A stretch of 64,000 bases of DNA from Echinarachnius parma (GCA_037951105.1 JBAMJV010007509.1:79070-143069), one strand, 5' to 3'. Shown: positions 46,236 through 58,244, counted from the stretch's first letter. Notes: generated from the sequence alone by a model not told the origin. Translations and numbers: made by a program.

Positions 46236-48771
46236 ATGGACCCGTCAGTGAAAAAACCTGAACACGACAAACCAGGTGAGCAAGTCCAGCAGAAGATTGC
46301 GACGCATTGCAACAAAGAGAGACCAACTGCTGGTGCTTCTGGCTCTCAGAGGGAAGCTGCTCCTTCAGGGGTGATTGTTGGTACAGGAAGTCTACCACCC
46401 AAAAAGCCAGATGTGAAGCAGCAGAAAGCAGCCCAGCAATCTGGAGAGGTACATGCTCGTGAATTAAAAAAGAACAAACCGCTTGCAGGATCGCCCTGGA
46501 CTCCGTTCCCATCAAAGAAACCTACGCCTACAGGAGGAGGAGTTTTAAAACCAGGGCCCGATGTGAACATGAAGAAAACACACGCTAAGAACATTTCTGG
46601 CCAGAAGAACCTGCCAAGTGCTGAACATTCAACTAGTAGTGCAAAGAAGGAAATACAGTCTCAAAACAGACCAGGAACATCTGAGGTGAACAACAATAGA
46701 ATCGTCAAGCTCAAGAAGTCGCTTCCTGGGTGTAAAGGGCCTGGACATCATTTGCAGACTGGTCCTTCAAAAATTGTTCCTGTAGTGTCACATGATAGGC
46801 ATAAAGAAAGTGTACCAGCTCCTATCCAGAAGTCTTGTGCTGTATCATCCTTCCAGTCAAGACAAAATGGACAACTGAACACACAACATTCCAGCAAGAA
46901 ACCTTTGAAGAAAGGAGACATGTTGCAGCAAGATGTTCCTGAAAATAAGCCAGGGGTTTCCCAGAAGACAAGACACAATGAAAGACATGGAAATCATTCA
47001 CATAGTTCGCCAAAAGGTGGGAATCTAAACAACCCCTCGGCTGCTCCTTCTAGGGCACATGCGGACATTCTGCATAGTGAAGATGCTCCCAAAAGGCATG
47101 AAGATATGGTTCTTTTCAAACTAGGAGACAAATCACACCCACATTCTCCCGTCAAAGGTTCCCCTGAAGGGAAGGGACACCAAGTTACTAAGCTGCAGAA
47201 GGAAATGTCTTCACCTGCAGGTAGTGCTCGAGGAAATGTGAAGCGTTTTCGGAGTGCATCAACATCTAATTTTAATGGAGAAGCCCCAAAGGCATCTCAA
47301 TCAATTTCTGATTGTGTTGAAGGTCCATGTGCTACTGTTCAACCCAAACATAAGAAAGAGCCCACGCAGAGATCCAGACATGTTAGTGAACCAAAATTCA
47401 AATCTAATGGAGAGAAGAGAGAGAAACCGAACCTCCAGATGAAAAACCAGGACATAGCCAGATGGATTCTAGGCTCACAGACTCCACAAGATGATACACA
47501 AAGTGATCCACTGGTAGCAAAGCCAAAACAGAATGACCATTGCCCCACCAAAAAGACTGAACATCCTAAAGGCAGTGTCATCAAAATTGAGGATAAAGCA
47601 GGCTGGATTAAAAGAATCTACAGTGATGGAAGCAGTGGCACAGTGACGGGCGGTAATACTACAGGTAATCAAGGAGAACACAGTAACTTTCTTGCCAACA
47701 GTAGTTTGAAGAGGCAAAAACAAACAAGTGGTGATGTTGCAGTAAAGAAGAAGTGCAAACAAAAGTCACCCACTTCAGGGATACAGAGTCCTCCTACCTT
47801 TTTTGATGTGATGAGCAGGGCATCAAAAAATGTTAATGGCGGAATGCGAAGTTCAAAAGTGTCTGCAGTTTCACTTGAGGGTAAAAAGCCTGAGAAGGAA
47901 CATCAGAGAATGAGGAGGTATTCTCACACTTCTGCAGAATCTGTCGAAGCATCTTCACTTGGGTCTGAGGGTATTAGAAGGCACGAGAAGAAACCAGATA
48001 GAATGAGAAGAAATTCTTACGCTTCGCCAGAATCTGATCTTCATCCCATGAAAAATGTGAAACGTCCAAAACCTGTCTCGCATGAGTCTGACACCTTGAA
48101 CCACATTGATGTGAAGAAGGTCGAGCGCCTATTTATTGCCTCGCTGAGCTCGAAGAAAGCCCAAGAAGCCAAAGAAAAGGAAAGGATGGTGAGACAAGCC
48201 TCGGTTGAATCAACTGGGACAATGGAGTGGGAGAAAAGCGTGGCAAATACTGAAAAGGGATGTGATGTCGACAGGGAAATCTCTCTTGAAAGAGTGGGGC
48301 AGCTGTTCAATGAGTCATTGACTCCCAAGACAAAACACAAAGATTCCTCAACAGCTGGTACCAAGTTGGAAATGAAGCCAGAAGACAGCAGTCATCGCTA
48401 TACCTGCACGTTAGCAGGGACAGATGAGAGTTCAGATCAAAGTGACCACCAACGCATAGCAATTTCCCTGCACAGATTGAAATCCCCCAAAAGCTTTCAT
48501 TCAAGAAAATCCTCTCATAGGAAACACAGAGTCAATGGGAGGCAGAAATCACATATTTCTCACTCACCTTGTCGCGGATCACACAAGAAGAGCTTGATAA
48601 GACTCTTGAAAGCAGCGTCTTCTAAGAAGGTTGAGATTCCAGTCAAGAAATTGAACTTGAAATCAGATCGAATTCTTCTCACGGAGGAGTTTCTTCAAAG
48701 CATAGCGATACCAACCAATCTGCTTGTGTGTGTAGCACGGAGGTACCCACATCATTCAAGAAAGGAAGTTG
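46236..48771 (+). CDS. Disordered protein, exon A
   Basis: Starts with MDPSVKKPEHDKPGEQVQQK and ends KEV plus one base at the donor G|GTGAGT. The exon itself starts at 46220. The reading frame is open upstream of the exon only by chance through the intron. Confidence 0.85.
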
Positions 48772-51700
48772 GTGAGTACAAAATGTATTTAATTGATCAT
48801 TTCCCAATCTTTTTGATGAAGACCATTAAATGTTCTCCTTTTGATGTCCTTGAATATAATGTAATATTGTCAAGATTAAGTGCAGATTTTTTTTGTTTTC
48901 TATTTTTACTCTAAACAATTGTTTAAAGCTCATATAGCAGACAGGATTATTCAAGGAAAAAAACCCCTTCATTAGTGTTTGTCTGATATATATATTGCGC
49001 ACTGAATTAGATAAAGATCAAATTTGAAATTCGGGATATAAAAAATGTAATTGTATTCCCATTGATCTGAAAGGCAATTAAAATGAAACTATTACATCAA
49101 ATATGACATCATCGTTGCCTTTATTATTCAACCCCCCCCCAGATGATCACAAACGCAAGCCGAGAGGGAGAAATGCATCTGTGGAGGACTCCTCGTCAGA
49201 CAAGGAACTTCCTTCACCAACAGCAGCTCACGGTCACAATGATGATAAGGAAGAGGAGGAGGAGAGTGATGTGACTGACCAAAATCATAGTGAGCCTCGC
49301 AATGCATCGGCTGTGATGAACCTCTTCCAGAAGATCGGATCTGACCCCACCAAGGATGGACAACAGAAACCTGGTTCGGTCCGTAACAAGAGTGGCCAGC
49401 AGTCCACTCTCGCATCCTCCAGCGAAGAGGCTGGTGGATCATCAACATCATCCTATGTGTTTCCACTGGGTAACAGCCAAGCAAGGTCCACCAAGCAACG
49501 TCTGAATCTGTCAAAACTGAAGCAGAAATATGGACACAGGCTGCAGGCAGCTGTTCAAGGTGATGGGACAGGGAGTGACAGGGGGGGTTCATCAGCCAGT
49601 GGGAATGACAGTGATGGCAGCAACATTGCCGGGGATCGCTTCAGGTTTGGAGTCTCGGATGTAATACCCATGTCTGCCGTCCCCGACGAAGTGCCCTTTG
49701 AGGAAATCGTTGATACGGTAGAGGTCCCAGTAGAGTGCACCAGCGCTAGTTATGATGGTCATGCTGAACATGACACCAGTGAGCTGGCTGGATGTAGCCG
49801 TTCTGATGCTAAAGAAGGTGCAGGGACCACAAATACTAACCAAGCTAGATCCGATGGTATTAAGACCAAGGCTCCTCTCTGTGCAAATGGCGATGAGGGA
49901 AAAGAAATTCACTCTGATGTTGATGACTTGAAAGGAGAATTAGCCGATAAGAAATCAGCCAAGGACAAAACCGGCTCAGAATCTTCCTTGATAGATTCCT
50001 TTAAAACACTCCAGACACCAGTGTCAGGCAGAGACCATCAGAGGGACAAAGAGTCTCCATCATTGAAGGCTACCTGTGATGAGACACCTGGAGAGGTGGC
50101 TGACAAGGTGAGCGGGAACATTTCTCAGTCAGATGGGATCAAGAGGGAGAAGGAGGGTGCTAGACGAAAGGGTCTCTCTGAAGAAGGAAGCAATAGTTTG
50201 GTGAACGGAGACACTAGCGAGACAGGCATGAACATTGAGAGGGAGCAAGAGGATAGTGACAACGAAAGCCTTCCTGACATCGCCATGAATGTGTCCGCCA
50301 ACGACGGAGAAGGAGAATCTTCTGGTAGTGAAATGGGAGGACGAGTTACCCCGGTCAACGGGAGCTTACAAGAAGACATCAACATTTCACTGGATTCATC
50401 TCAGGACAGTGAGCTACGAGCCACACCTACTGGCGTCATGAGGGTGGTTACCAGTCTTGGGTAAGTTCATTTTTAATTTATTTGTAGCTGGGTCAATCCA
50501 CGTCAAATCAACCGGTGGGTGTCACCCGACCCCCTTCGATTTCGCTAAAATTCGCATCAATTGTTCCCCCAAGTGTCTGACGGAAAACCCCAAAATTGTT
50601 TGCCCCGAAGTCATTCGGTTGCTAAGTTACGGCCGCGCCTAGCAACCAATGCGCGGTCAAACCGTTTCTTCTTTAAAATTTTGGCCATTTTTGATTATCT
50701 GCTGTAGCTAAAATTGAAAAGCCAGAGCTCTCATTGTCTGGAAATTGGAAGAACTTTGTCATCTCTACAAGATGTATTCATTATGTCGCGGGTCGAGTTT
50801 TCGTTTTCGCGTACGAGGTCACCGAAAATGGCTTTAAGCGAAAAATTAAAGTTTTTTTAAGCATGTTTGGATGCCCATAGCTTAAAAATTAATAGATATT
50901 TTGCTCTAATCTTTTAGAGTATTAAAGACCTTCACTTCCTTTACAGATTAAAAAAAAAATGAGCGTGATTGTTCAAGTCGTTTTCGAGTAAAGCGCCCTC
51001 AAAGTTTGGATTTTTCAAAAATGCACCAAGTTCAAGGTCAAAGGTCACCCTTAGTCCAATCCGGGATCTTCACCAATTTTTGTGTACTGACAGATATTTA
51101 CCTATATTTTCAGGGGTTACCAAAGAAATTTTGCTACCGGAACGTTTAATGGCTTAATTACGCTAACGAAAATGGTCGTAAACAACCCGAAATACTCAAA
51201 ATTGCCATATAATTGGCTTTAGGGCATATTTTGTATCTCTCTCACACGCAATACAAAAGTTTATAAATACTGTTCTTCAGGGAATTGGCAGACATTCACC
51301 TATATTTTCATGGGTTAGCAAAAAAAAATTGCTACCGGAACGTTTAACGGCTTATTTACACTGACGAAAATGGTCGTAAACACACTGAAACGTGTCAAAT
51401 AGCCATATTACGGGCTTTAGGGCATATTTTGAATCTCTCTCACACGCAATATAAAAGTTTATAAATACTGTTCTTCAGGGAATTGGCAGACATTCACCTA
51501 TATTTTCATGGGTTAGCAAAAAAAAATTGCTACCGGAACGTTTAACGGCTTATTTACACTGACGAAAATGGTCGTAAACACACTGAAACGTGTTAAATAG
51601 CCATATTACGGGCTTTAGGGCATATTTTGAATCTTTCTCACACGCAATACAAAAGTTTATAAAATACTGTTCTTCAGGGAATTGGCAGACATTCACCTAT

Positions 51701-54700
51701 ATTTTTATGGGTTAGCAAAAAAAAATTGCTACCGGAACGTTTAACGGCTTATTTACACTGACGAAAATGGTCGTAAACACACTGAAACGTGTTAAATAGC
51801 CATATTACGGGCTTTAGGGCATATTTTGAATCTCTCTCACACGCAATATAAAAGTTTATAAATACTGTTCTTCAGGGAATTGGCAGACATTCACCTATAT
51901 TTTCATGGGTTAGCAAAAAAAAATTGCTACCGGAACGTTTAACGGCTTATTTACACTGACGAAAATGGTCGTCAACACACTGAAACGTGTTAAATAGCCA
52001 TATTACGGGCTTTAGGGCATATTTGGAATCTTTCTCACACGCAATACAAAAGTTTATAAAATACTGTTCTTCAGGGAATTGGCAGACATTCACCTATATT
52101 TTTATGGGTTAGCAAAAAAAAATTGCTACCGGAACGGTTAACGGCTTATTTACACTGACGAAAATGGTCGTAAACACACTGAAACGTGTTAAATAGCCAT
52201 ATTACGGGCTTTAGGGCATATTTTGAATCTTTCTCACACGCAATACAAAAGTTTATAAAATACTGTTCTTCAGGGAATTGGCAGACATTCACCTATATTT
52301 TTATGGGTTAGCAAAAAAAAATTGCTACCGGAACGTTTAACGGCTTATTTACACTGACGAAAATGGTCGTAAACACACTGAAACGTGTTAAATAGCCATA
52401 TTACAGGCTTTAGGGCATATTTTGAATCTCTCTCACACGCAATATAAAAGTTTATAAATACTGTTCTTCAGGGAATTGGCAGACATTCACCTATATTTTC
52501 ATGGGTTAGCAAAAAAAAATTGCTACCGGAACGTTTAACGGCTTATTTACACTGACGAAAATGGTCGTCAACACACTGAAACGTGTTAAATAGCCATATT
52601 ACGGGCTTTAGGGCATATTTTGAATCTCTCTCACACGCAATATAAAAGTTTATAAATACTGTTCTTCAGGGAATTGGCAGACATTCACCTATATTTTCAT
52701 GGGTTAGCAAAAAAAAATTGCTACCGGAACGTTTAACGGCTTATTTACACTGATGAAAATGGTCGTAAACACACTGTAACATGTTAAATCGCCATATTAC
52801 GGGCTTTAGGGCATAGTTTGAATCTCTCTCACACGCAATAGAAAACGTTATAAATACTGTTCTTCAGGGAATTTGCAGACATTCACCTATATTTTCATGG
52901 GTTAGCAACAAAAAAATTGCGACCGGAACGTTTAACGGCTTATTTACACTGACGAAAATGGTAGTAAACAGTACTGTGTGTTTACGACAATTTTCGTCAG
53001 CGTAAATAAGCCGTTAATGGTTCCGGTAGCAATTTTTTTTTGCTAACCCATGAAAATATAGGTGAATGTCTGCCAATTCCCTGAAGAACAGTATTTATAA
53101 ACTTTTATATTGCGTGTGAGAGAGATTCAAAATATGCCCTAAAGCCCGTAATATGGCTATTTAACACGTTTCAGTGTGTTTACGACCATTTTCGTCAGTG
53201 TAAATAAGCCGTTAAACGTTCCGGTAGCAATTTTGTTTTGCTAACCCATGAAAATATAGGTGAATGTCTGCCAATTCCCTGAAGAACAGTATTTATAAAC
53301 TTTTGTATTGCGTGTGAGAAGGATTCCAAATATGCCCTAAAGCCCGTAATATGGCTATTTAACACGTTTCAGTGTGTTTACGACCATTTTCGTCAGTGTA
53401 AATAAGCTGTTAAACGTTCCGGTAGCAATTTTTTTTTGCTAACCCATGAAAATATAGGTGAATGTCTGCCAATTCCCTGAAGAACAGTATTTATAAACTT
53501 TTATATTGCGTGTGAGAGAGATTCAAAATATGCCCTAAAGCCAATTATATGGCTATTTAACACGTTTCAGTGTGTTTACGACCATTTTCGTCAGTGTAAA
53601 TAAGCCGTTAAACGTTCCGGTAGCAATTTTTTTTTGCTAACCCATGAAAATATAGGTGAATGTCTGCCAATTCCCTGAAGAGCAGTATTTATAAACTTTT
53701 GTATTGCGTGTGAGAGAGATACAAAATATGCCCTAAAGCCAATTATATGGCAATTTTGAGTATTTCGGGTTGTTTACGACCATTTTCGTTAGCGTAATTA
53801 AGCCATTAAACGTTCCGGTAGCAAAATTTCTTTGGTAACCCCTGAATATATAGGTAAATATCTGTCAGTACACAAAAATTGGTGAAGATCCCGGATTGGA
53901 CTAAGGGTGACCTTTGACCTTGAACTTGGTGCATTTTTGAAAAATCCAAACTTTGAGGGCGCTTTACTCGAAAACGACTTGAACAATCACGCTCATTTTT
54001 TTTAAATCTGTAAAGGAAGTGAAGGTCTTTAATACTCTAAAAGATTAGAGCAAAATATCTATTAATTTTTAAGCTATGGGCATCCAAACATGCTTAAAAA
54101 AACTTTAATATTTCACTTAAAGCCATTTTCGGTGACCTCGTACGCGAAAACGAAAACTCGACCCGCGACATAATGAATACATCTTGTAGAGATGACAAAG
54201 TTCTTCCAATTTCCAGACAATGAGAGCTCTGGCTTTTCAATTTTAGCTACAGCAGATAATCAAAAATGGCCAAAATTTTAAAGAAGAAACGGTTTGACTG
54301 CGCATTGGTTGCTAGGCGCGGCCGTAACTTAGCAACCGAATGACTTCGGGGCAAAAAATTTCGGGGTTTTCCGTCAGACACTTGGGGGAACAATTGGTGC
54401 AAATTTTAGCAAAATCGAAGGGGGTCGGGTGACAAAATGTCTGAAAATTGGTTGATTTGACGTGGATTGACCCAGCTTCATAGTCGGGGGGGGGGGGGGG
54501 GGGGAGGGAAATTAATGCCCCCCCTCGCCCACTTATTGAAATTCTTGCCCCTTCAACGTCCCCTCCCCCATTTATTAAAAAGAGTCCCACCTACCATTTA
54601 GGGAGAAGAACAAAATTATGTGCCATTTAAAAAATATTACTGGCTCTCCTTATAATAATAGTAATAACATAATAAATAATGGCTACTTTTAGAGTGCAGT

Positions 54701-56605
54701 CAGATTGGTTGATAGGAATCATTTGGACCCTTTGGGTTGACCCTGCCTACACTAATGCCCCCAACACTGCCCATTGAAGACAGATTGATTTCTGTATCTC
54801 ATAGACACGTGATCCACTCTGGTCAGAGATATATTGGGCATAGTCCGGACACTTTTACTGTCATTTCTCTATTTCACATTCTGAGTTAACCCTATCAGGA
54901 CCATCAAGAATTTGCATATCTGCCTCCCCAGGCCCACACAGATTTCTGCACAAACGACAATTTGTGCATGCTCAACTTCAAGTCAAATTTGAGCATTGAA
55001 GGATTGTTTAAAATTATTTGAGGTTCACAGAAATTGTGTTCAGTTATAATTAAATTATTTGTTCAACAACACCATTTTCCTGGAAAAATGTGCAGAAGAT
55101 TGAAATTAACATGAATGTTTGCCACTTACTATTGAAAGTCTGATGCGCAGCGAGCCCGTGCTCTCCCACCACCTCTGGTCGCGCGCGCGTCCTCACGCCC
55201 CGGCCTCGTATCCCGCTACCACATACCCTCACATGAGTTCACGATGGGGCCTGTCCAACACAATTTTCTCCGTCTGAGCTCGACAATTCTTCTTCATTAT
55301 TTTAATTTGAAGCTTCTTGGCTCGAAACACTAGATTCCAAAGTGTCATCAAAAAGTGTCATCTGAGTCAGTGTCCATGCTGGACGGCGAAGAACTCATGA
55401 TTATTGAAGTGTGGACTTTATTCACCACGCAGTAGAAACATGTAGAACAATATGGCGCCTGCGGTCGCGCAGTGTGCATGCAAAAACAATCGCATAGCTC
55501 GTGCGGTACTTGTACTTTGCATTGGTTTTACGTGTGATTTCGCTATGGTACCCCCTACTGTATTATACACCATTATAAAGAGGGAGCAGCGAACTTTCGA
55601 TAGCTACCAAACTCGTTACGATATTTTGAGTAGAACAGAAGATATTGCTCCTATAGAAAAGCATGTAATTTGGTCGATTAAAGTCGACAATGGTCGGTAG
55701 TATCGGTAATTGTGCGGGCGACTTTAGTCGACTATGGTCCTGATAGGGTTAAAATCAACCAAATAAAAAAAAAGAATGAATTGATGATATAGTTATTAAT
55801 AAAGTAATATGATTAGAAAACGATTATATGTTGTTGGTATGTTACATGTTATGATAAAGGTTGATAAAAGTGTGTAATACCTACATACAATTAATCCAAC
55901 TGTGAGGGATGTTTTTTTTCTTCCGTCACAATTTTCAGAAAAAGTGACAATGATGAGGAAACATTCCACTGATGGCTTAGCCCAGGGCCTCCACACTTAA
56001 CCTTTTTTGTCAGTGGCCCGGTCGGGCCAGTGAAGTATTTTCTTCCCCTTTTCTGGAGGCCCGAAAGTAAAATTTACTGGCCCCAAAATTTTACTTCATG
56101 AGTATACTTTTTACTATTCAAAATATCACTCTTTCCTGTTCAAACTTGTGATTATAGATGAAGCATGACATGGAAGAAAACAAGATTTTTCTAATTTTGT
56201 CAATGTCGGGTTGAAAATCGGCTTGCCCGATTGGGCCACCAAAATATGACTTTCATACATTTTTGCTGGCCCAAAGTGTAATTTCACTGGTACCGGGCCA
56301 GCGGGCCAGTGTGAGTGTCGAGCCCTGGCTTAGCCTCATATCTTCGATTATTTCATGGCTTGAGATAGGAGTATTCATTGTCAGGTGAATTGATTTGATA
56401 TACATCTACAGTACCTTTAACAGTATCCTGCTTTCGTATGAAGGAGAGGCAATTCATTTTTCTTGGAAAATATTGTTCTAGCATTTTGCAATATTGATAT
56501 TTTCTTGAATCCATTGAATATTTTGTTTGCACTCTTTGTTGTATTCCGTACAGTGAGCAGCGTATGCCAGACACTCCGTCCAAGTCATTTCCACTCACAC
56601 TCAAT
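46236..56605 (+). CDS. Unrecognised large disordered Lys/Ser-rich protein, three exons, incomplete at 3' end
   Basis: Exons 46220-48771, 49143-50460 and 56554-56605 join in phase to give 1302 codons without a stop. The first begins after TCTTGCAG, and the first in-frame ATG (46236) has a good context (CATCATGG). Composition is low in hydrophobics and rich in Lys, Ser, Pro, Glu and Asp, with NLS-like basic clusters, which suggests a nuclear scaffold-type protein (inference). Repeated short motifs occur: RMRRYSHTSAESVE and RMRRNSYASPESDL; and V..LF..S/I segments at residues 629, 687 and 903. The only folded-looking part is near ILLTEEFLQSIAIPTNLLVC just before the first donor. No known domain is recognised. 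The upstream exon(s) are not identified, and the gene continues right of 56605, probably beyond the window. The second intron (6.1 kb) contains the 50490-54473 fold-back element. Confidence 0.8.
49143..50460 (+). CDS. Disordered protein, exon B
   Basis: The acceptor follows a C-rich tract (CCCCCCCCCAG). Completing an Asp codon, it encodes DHKRKPRGRNASVEDSSSDK and a long acidic Ser-rich region, ending VMRVVTSL plus two bases at donor GG|GTAAGT (50461). Confidence 0.87.
51170..52975 (+). repeat. 198-bp satellite, direct units of the fold-back element
   Basis: TGTTCTTCAG begins at 51271, 51469, 51668, 51866, 52065, 52264, 52462, 52660 and 52858, a period of 198 or 199 bp. Units contain CACTGACGAAAATGGTCGT, ATTGCTACCGGAACGTTTAA and a TTTAGGGCATATTTTGAATC segment. 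The final unit is the most diverged. Confidence 0.95.
52976..53760 (-). repeat. 198-bp satellite, inverted units of the fold-back element
   Basis: CTGAAGAACA or its variant begins at 53081, 53279, 53477 and 53675, again 198 bp apart, in the orientation opposite to the units before 52975. Confidence 0.95.
54480..54895 (+). other. Intron, G tract and no exon
   Basis: A G tract occupies about 54486-54505. No coding signal is seen up to the TTAA element. Confidence 0.6.
54900..55748. mobile_element. 849-bp TTAA-flanked element with CCCTATCAGGACCAT ends
   Basis: CCCTATCAGGACCAT at the left is inverted at the right end (ATGGTCCTGATAGGG). TTAA lies at 54896-54899 and 55749-55752. TCGACTATGGTC and GTCGACAATGGTCG words cluster near the right end. 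The 82-residue ORF inside has no recognised domain. Confidence 0.85.
55978..56335. mobile_element. MITE with GGGCC-rich ends
   Basis: AGCCCAGGGCCTCCACACTT at the left and CAGTGTGAGTGTCGAGCCCT at the right are imperfectly inverted, with GGCCCGGTCGGGCCAGTG and CCGGGCCAGCGGGCCAGTG inside. A related decayed copy runs from about 56708 to 56940. It ends about 220 bp before exon C. Confidence 0.7.
56554..56605 (+). CDS. Disordered protein, exon C (52-nt small exon)
   Basis: The pyrimidine-rich acceptor TTGTATTCCGTACAG ends at 56553 and a strong donor AAT|GTAAGT follows 56605. The single base T completes the split Gly codon of exon B and 17 more codons follow (EQRMPDTPSKSFPLTLN), leaving phase 0. 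The splice sites and phase support it; there is no homology evidence. Confidence 0.7.
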
Positions 56606-56994
56606 GTAAGTACAAGCAAACAGAACTTTGTAATTAATCATATTCTGAGCATTTGAATTGATAACACTTTCATAAGTGCTACCAATATTTGGTGTTTTCA
56701 ATTAGAGCAATGCTTGACATTTTTTGCCTCGTGGCCCAGTCGGGCAAGTAAAAACAAGATTGTTCACAATTGAGTGGCCCAAAACCTGAATGTAGTGGCC
56801 CAAGCAAAGAAAAACAGCAAATTATATTTTAATTGGTTTCCCATTCGGGCCAGTGGAATTTAGAATCAGTGAAATTTGGTGGCCTGAAGCTGATTTTTAG
56901 TGGCCCTGGGCCAGCGGGCCTGTGCTAATTTCAGGCACCGTCATTGGAATTGTTTACATTGTCATTAGTGCTATCGACACTTGCTTTAGATTAC

Positions 56995-57170
56995 AGTGAA
57001 ACCTGTGTTTAGTGACCACCCAATGGAAACAAGAAAAGTGGCCACTGTAGACGGGTGACCTCTATAGACAAGTTCCACAACACTGTTTTCCTCTGCAGGG
57101 GAACACTTTTGGTGGCCACTATAGACAGGTTGGCTGCTATAGACAGGTGGCCGCTAAGACAGGTTTGACT
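56995..57170. mobile_element. GTGGCCACTATAGACAGG repeat, copy 4 (best preserved)
   Basis: Starts AGTGAAACCTGTGTTTAGTG and ends GACAGGTGGCCGCTAAGACA, with inverted terminal segments. The interior phrases are shared with the three other copies. Confidence 0.8.
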
Positions 57171-57271
57171 GAAGAGTGAGAGTTGCAGTGTAAAGGGGAT
57201 GTGATGTGATACTTTTACATTTGTCATGACCACATTTGTGTTAATTTTAACTTGCTTTTGAGAGGTTGTTT

Positions 57272-58186
57272 TTATGCCTCCGCCAACGAAGTGGCCGGAG
57301 GCATTATGTTTTCGGGTTGTCCGTCCGTCCGTCCGTCCGTCCGTCCGTACATCCGTCCGTCCGTACGTACGTCCCGTTTTCGTTCTCGCGATATCTCAAG
57401 AACCGGTTGACTGATCAATTTCAAACTTGGTATGAGGGTACATATTGGGGTGACAATGATCTGATTAGATTTTAGGGGTCATGAGGTCAAAGGTCAAGGT
57501 CACAGGACTCAATATATATGCAAAAATGCCTCGTTCTCGCGATATCTGAAGAACCGGTGGACAGATCAACTTCAAACTTGGCTTGAGTGTACATATTGGG
57601 GTGACAATGATCTGATTAGATTTTTGTGTTCATGAGATCTAAGGTCAAGGTCACAGGACTCAATATGTGCAAAAATGCCTTGTTCTCGTGATATCTCAAG
57701 AACCGGTTAACAGATCAATTTCAAACTTGGTATGAGTGTACATATTGGGGTGGCAATGATCTGGTTAGATTTTGGGTTCATGAGGTCAAAGGTCAAGGTC
57801 ACAGGACTCAATATATGTGCAAAAATGCCTCGTTCTCGTGATATCTCAAGAACCGGTTTACGGATCAATTTTAAACTTGGTATGAGTGTACACATCGGGG
57901 TAGCAATGATCAGATTATATTTTGGGGGTCATGAGGTCAAAGGTCAAGGTCACAGGACTCAATATATGCAAAAATGGCTTGTAATGGCAACATTTCAATC
58001 ACTGAATGTCAGATTTCAATCAAACTTGGTACCTGAATGTTTCTTAGGGAGCCAATGTAGCCATCAAAGTTTGGGGTCATATGGTCAAGGTCACAGGACT
58101 CAAAATATATGAAAAATAAACAAAAATTAATTCAGTGCACGTTAATTTAGGCTTGATATTGAAATCGCGTGATAGTGGAGGCATAA
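57272..58186. mobile_element. TTATGCCTCC / GGAGGCATAA element with 150-bp internal repeats
   Basis: The terminal 10 bp are perfect inverted repeats. A CCGT microsatellite (about 57322-57370) follows the left end. Four or five imperfect 150-bp units come next, each with GATATCTCAAGAACCGGTT and GGTCAAGGTCACAGGACTCA, starting near 57381, 57532, 57681 and 57831. From memory, this GGAGGCATTATG family is widespread in marine invertebrates. It is non-coding. Confidence 0.85.
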
Positions 58187-58188
58187 TT

Positions 58189-58208
58189 TTCGACTGCGCG
58201 CAGTCGAA
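58189..58208. repeat. 20-bp perfect palindrome
   Basis: TTCGACTGCGCGCAGTCGAA reads the same on both strands. It lies directly after the GGAGGCATAA end and is probably part of the same repeat family. Confidence 0.95.
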
Positions 58209-58244
58209 GATCCATCTAGTTTTACATTATATGCTATACATCAT

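Larger units (their letters stand above)
50490..54473. mobile_element. 4-kb fold-back element with satellite arms
   Basis: The terminal 24 bp are perfect inverted repeats starting GGGTCAATCCACGTCAAATC, flanked by AGCT on both sides (50486-50489 and 54474-54477). Outer arms of about 700 bp (50490-51200 and 53760-54473) are near identical; they encode the same 62-residue open frame on opposite strands with one residue different. Inside, a 198-bp satellite is present as about nine direct units and then about four inverted units, meeting near 52975. No transposase is recognised. It starts only 29 bp after the donor of exon B, so it is intronic. Confidence 0.9.

Noticed and set aside
51170..53760. 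CRISPR-like array
   Set aside because: Units of 198 bp are contiguous with no unique spacers, and the host is a eukaryote.
50969..53986. 62-residue ORF present twice in inverted orientation
   Set aside because: Lies in the arms of the fold-back element; near identity reflects the inverted repeat.
57732..58112. 126-residue ORF
   Set aside because: Runs through the 150-bp internal repeats of the GGAGGCATAA element.
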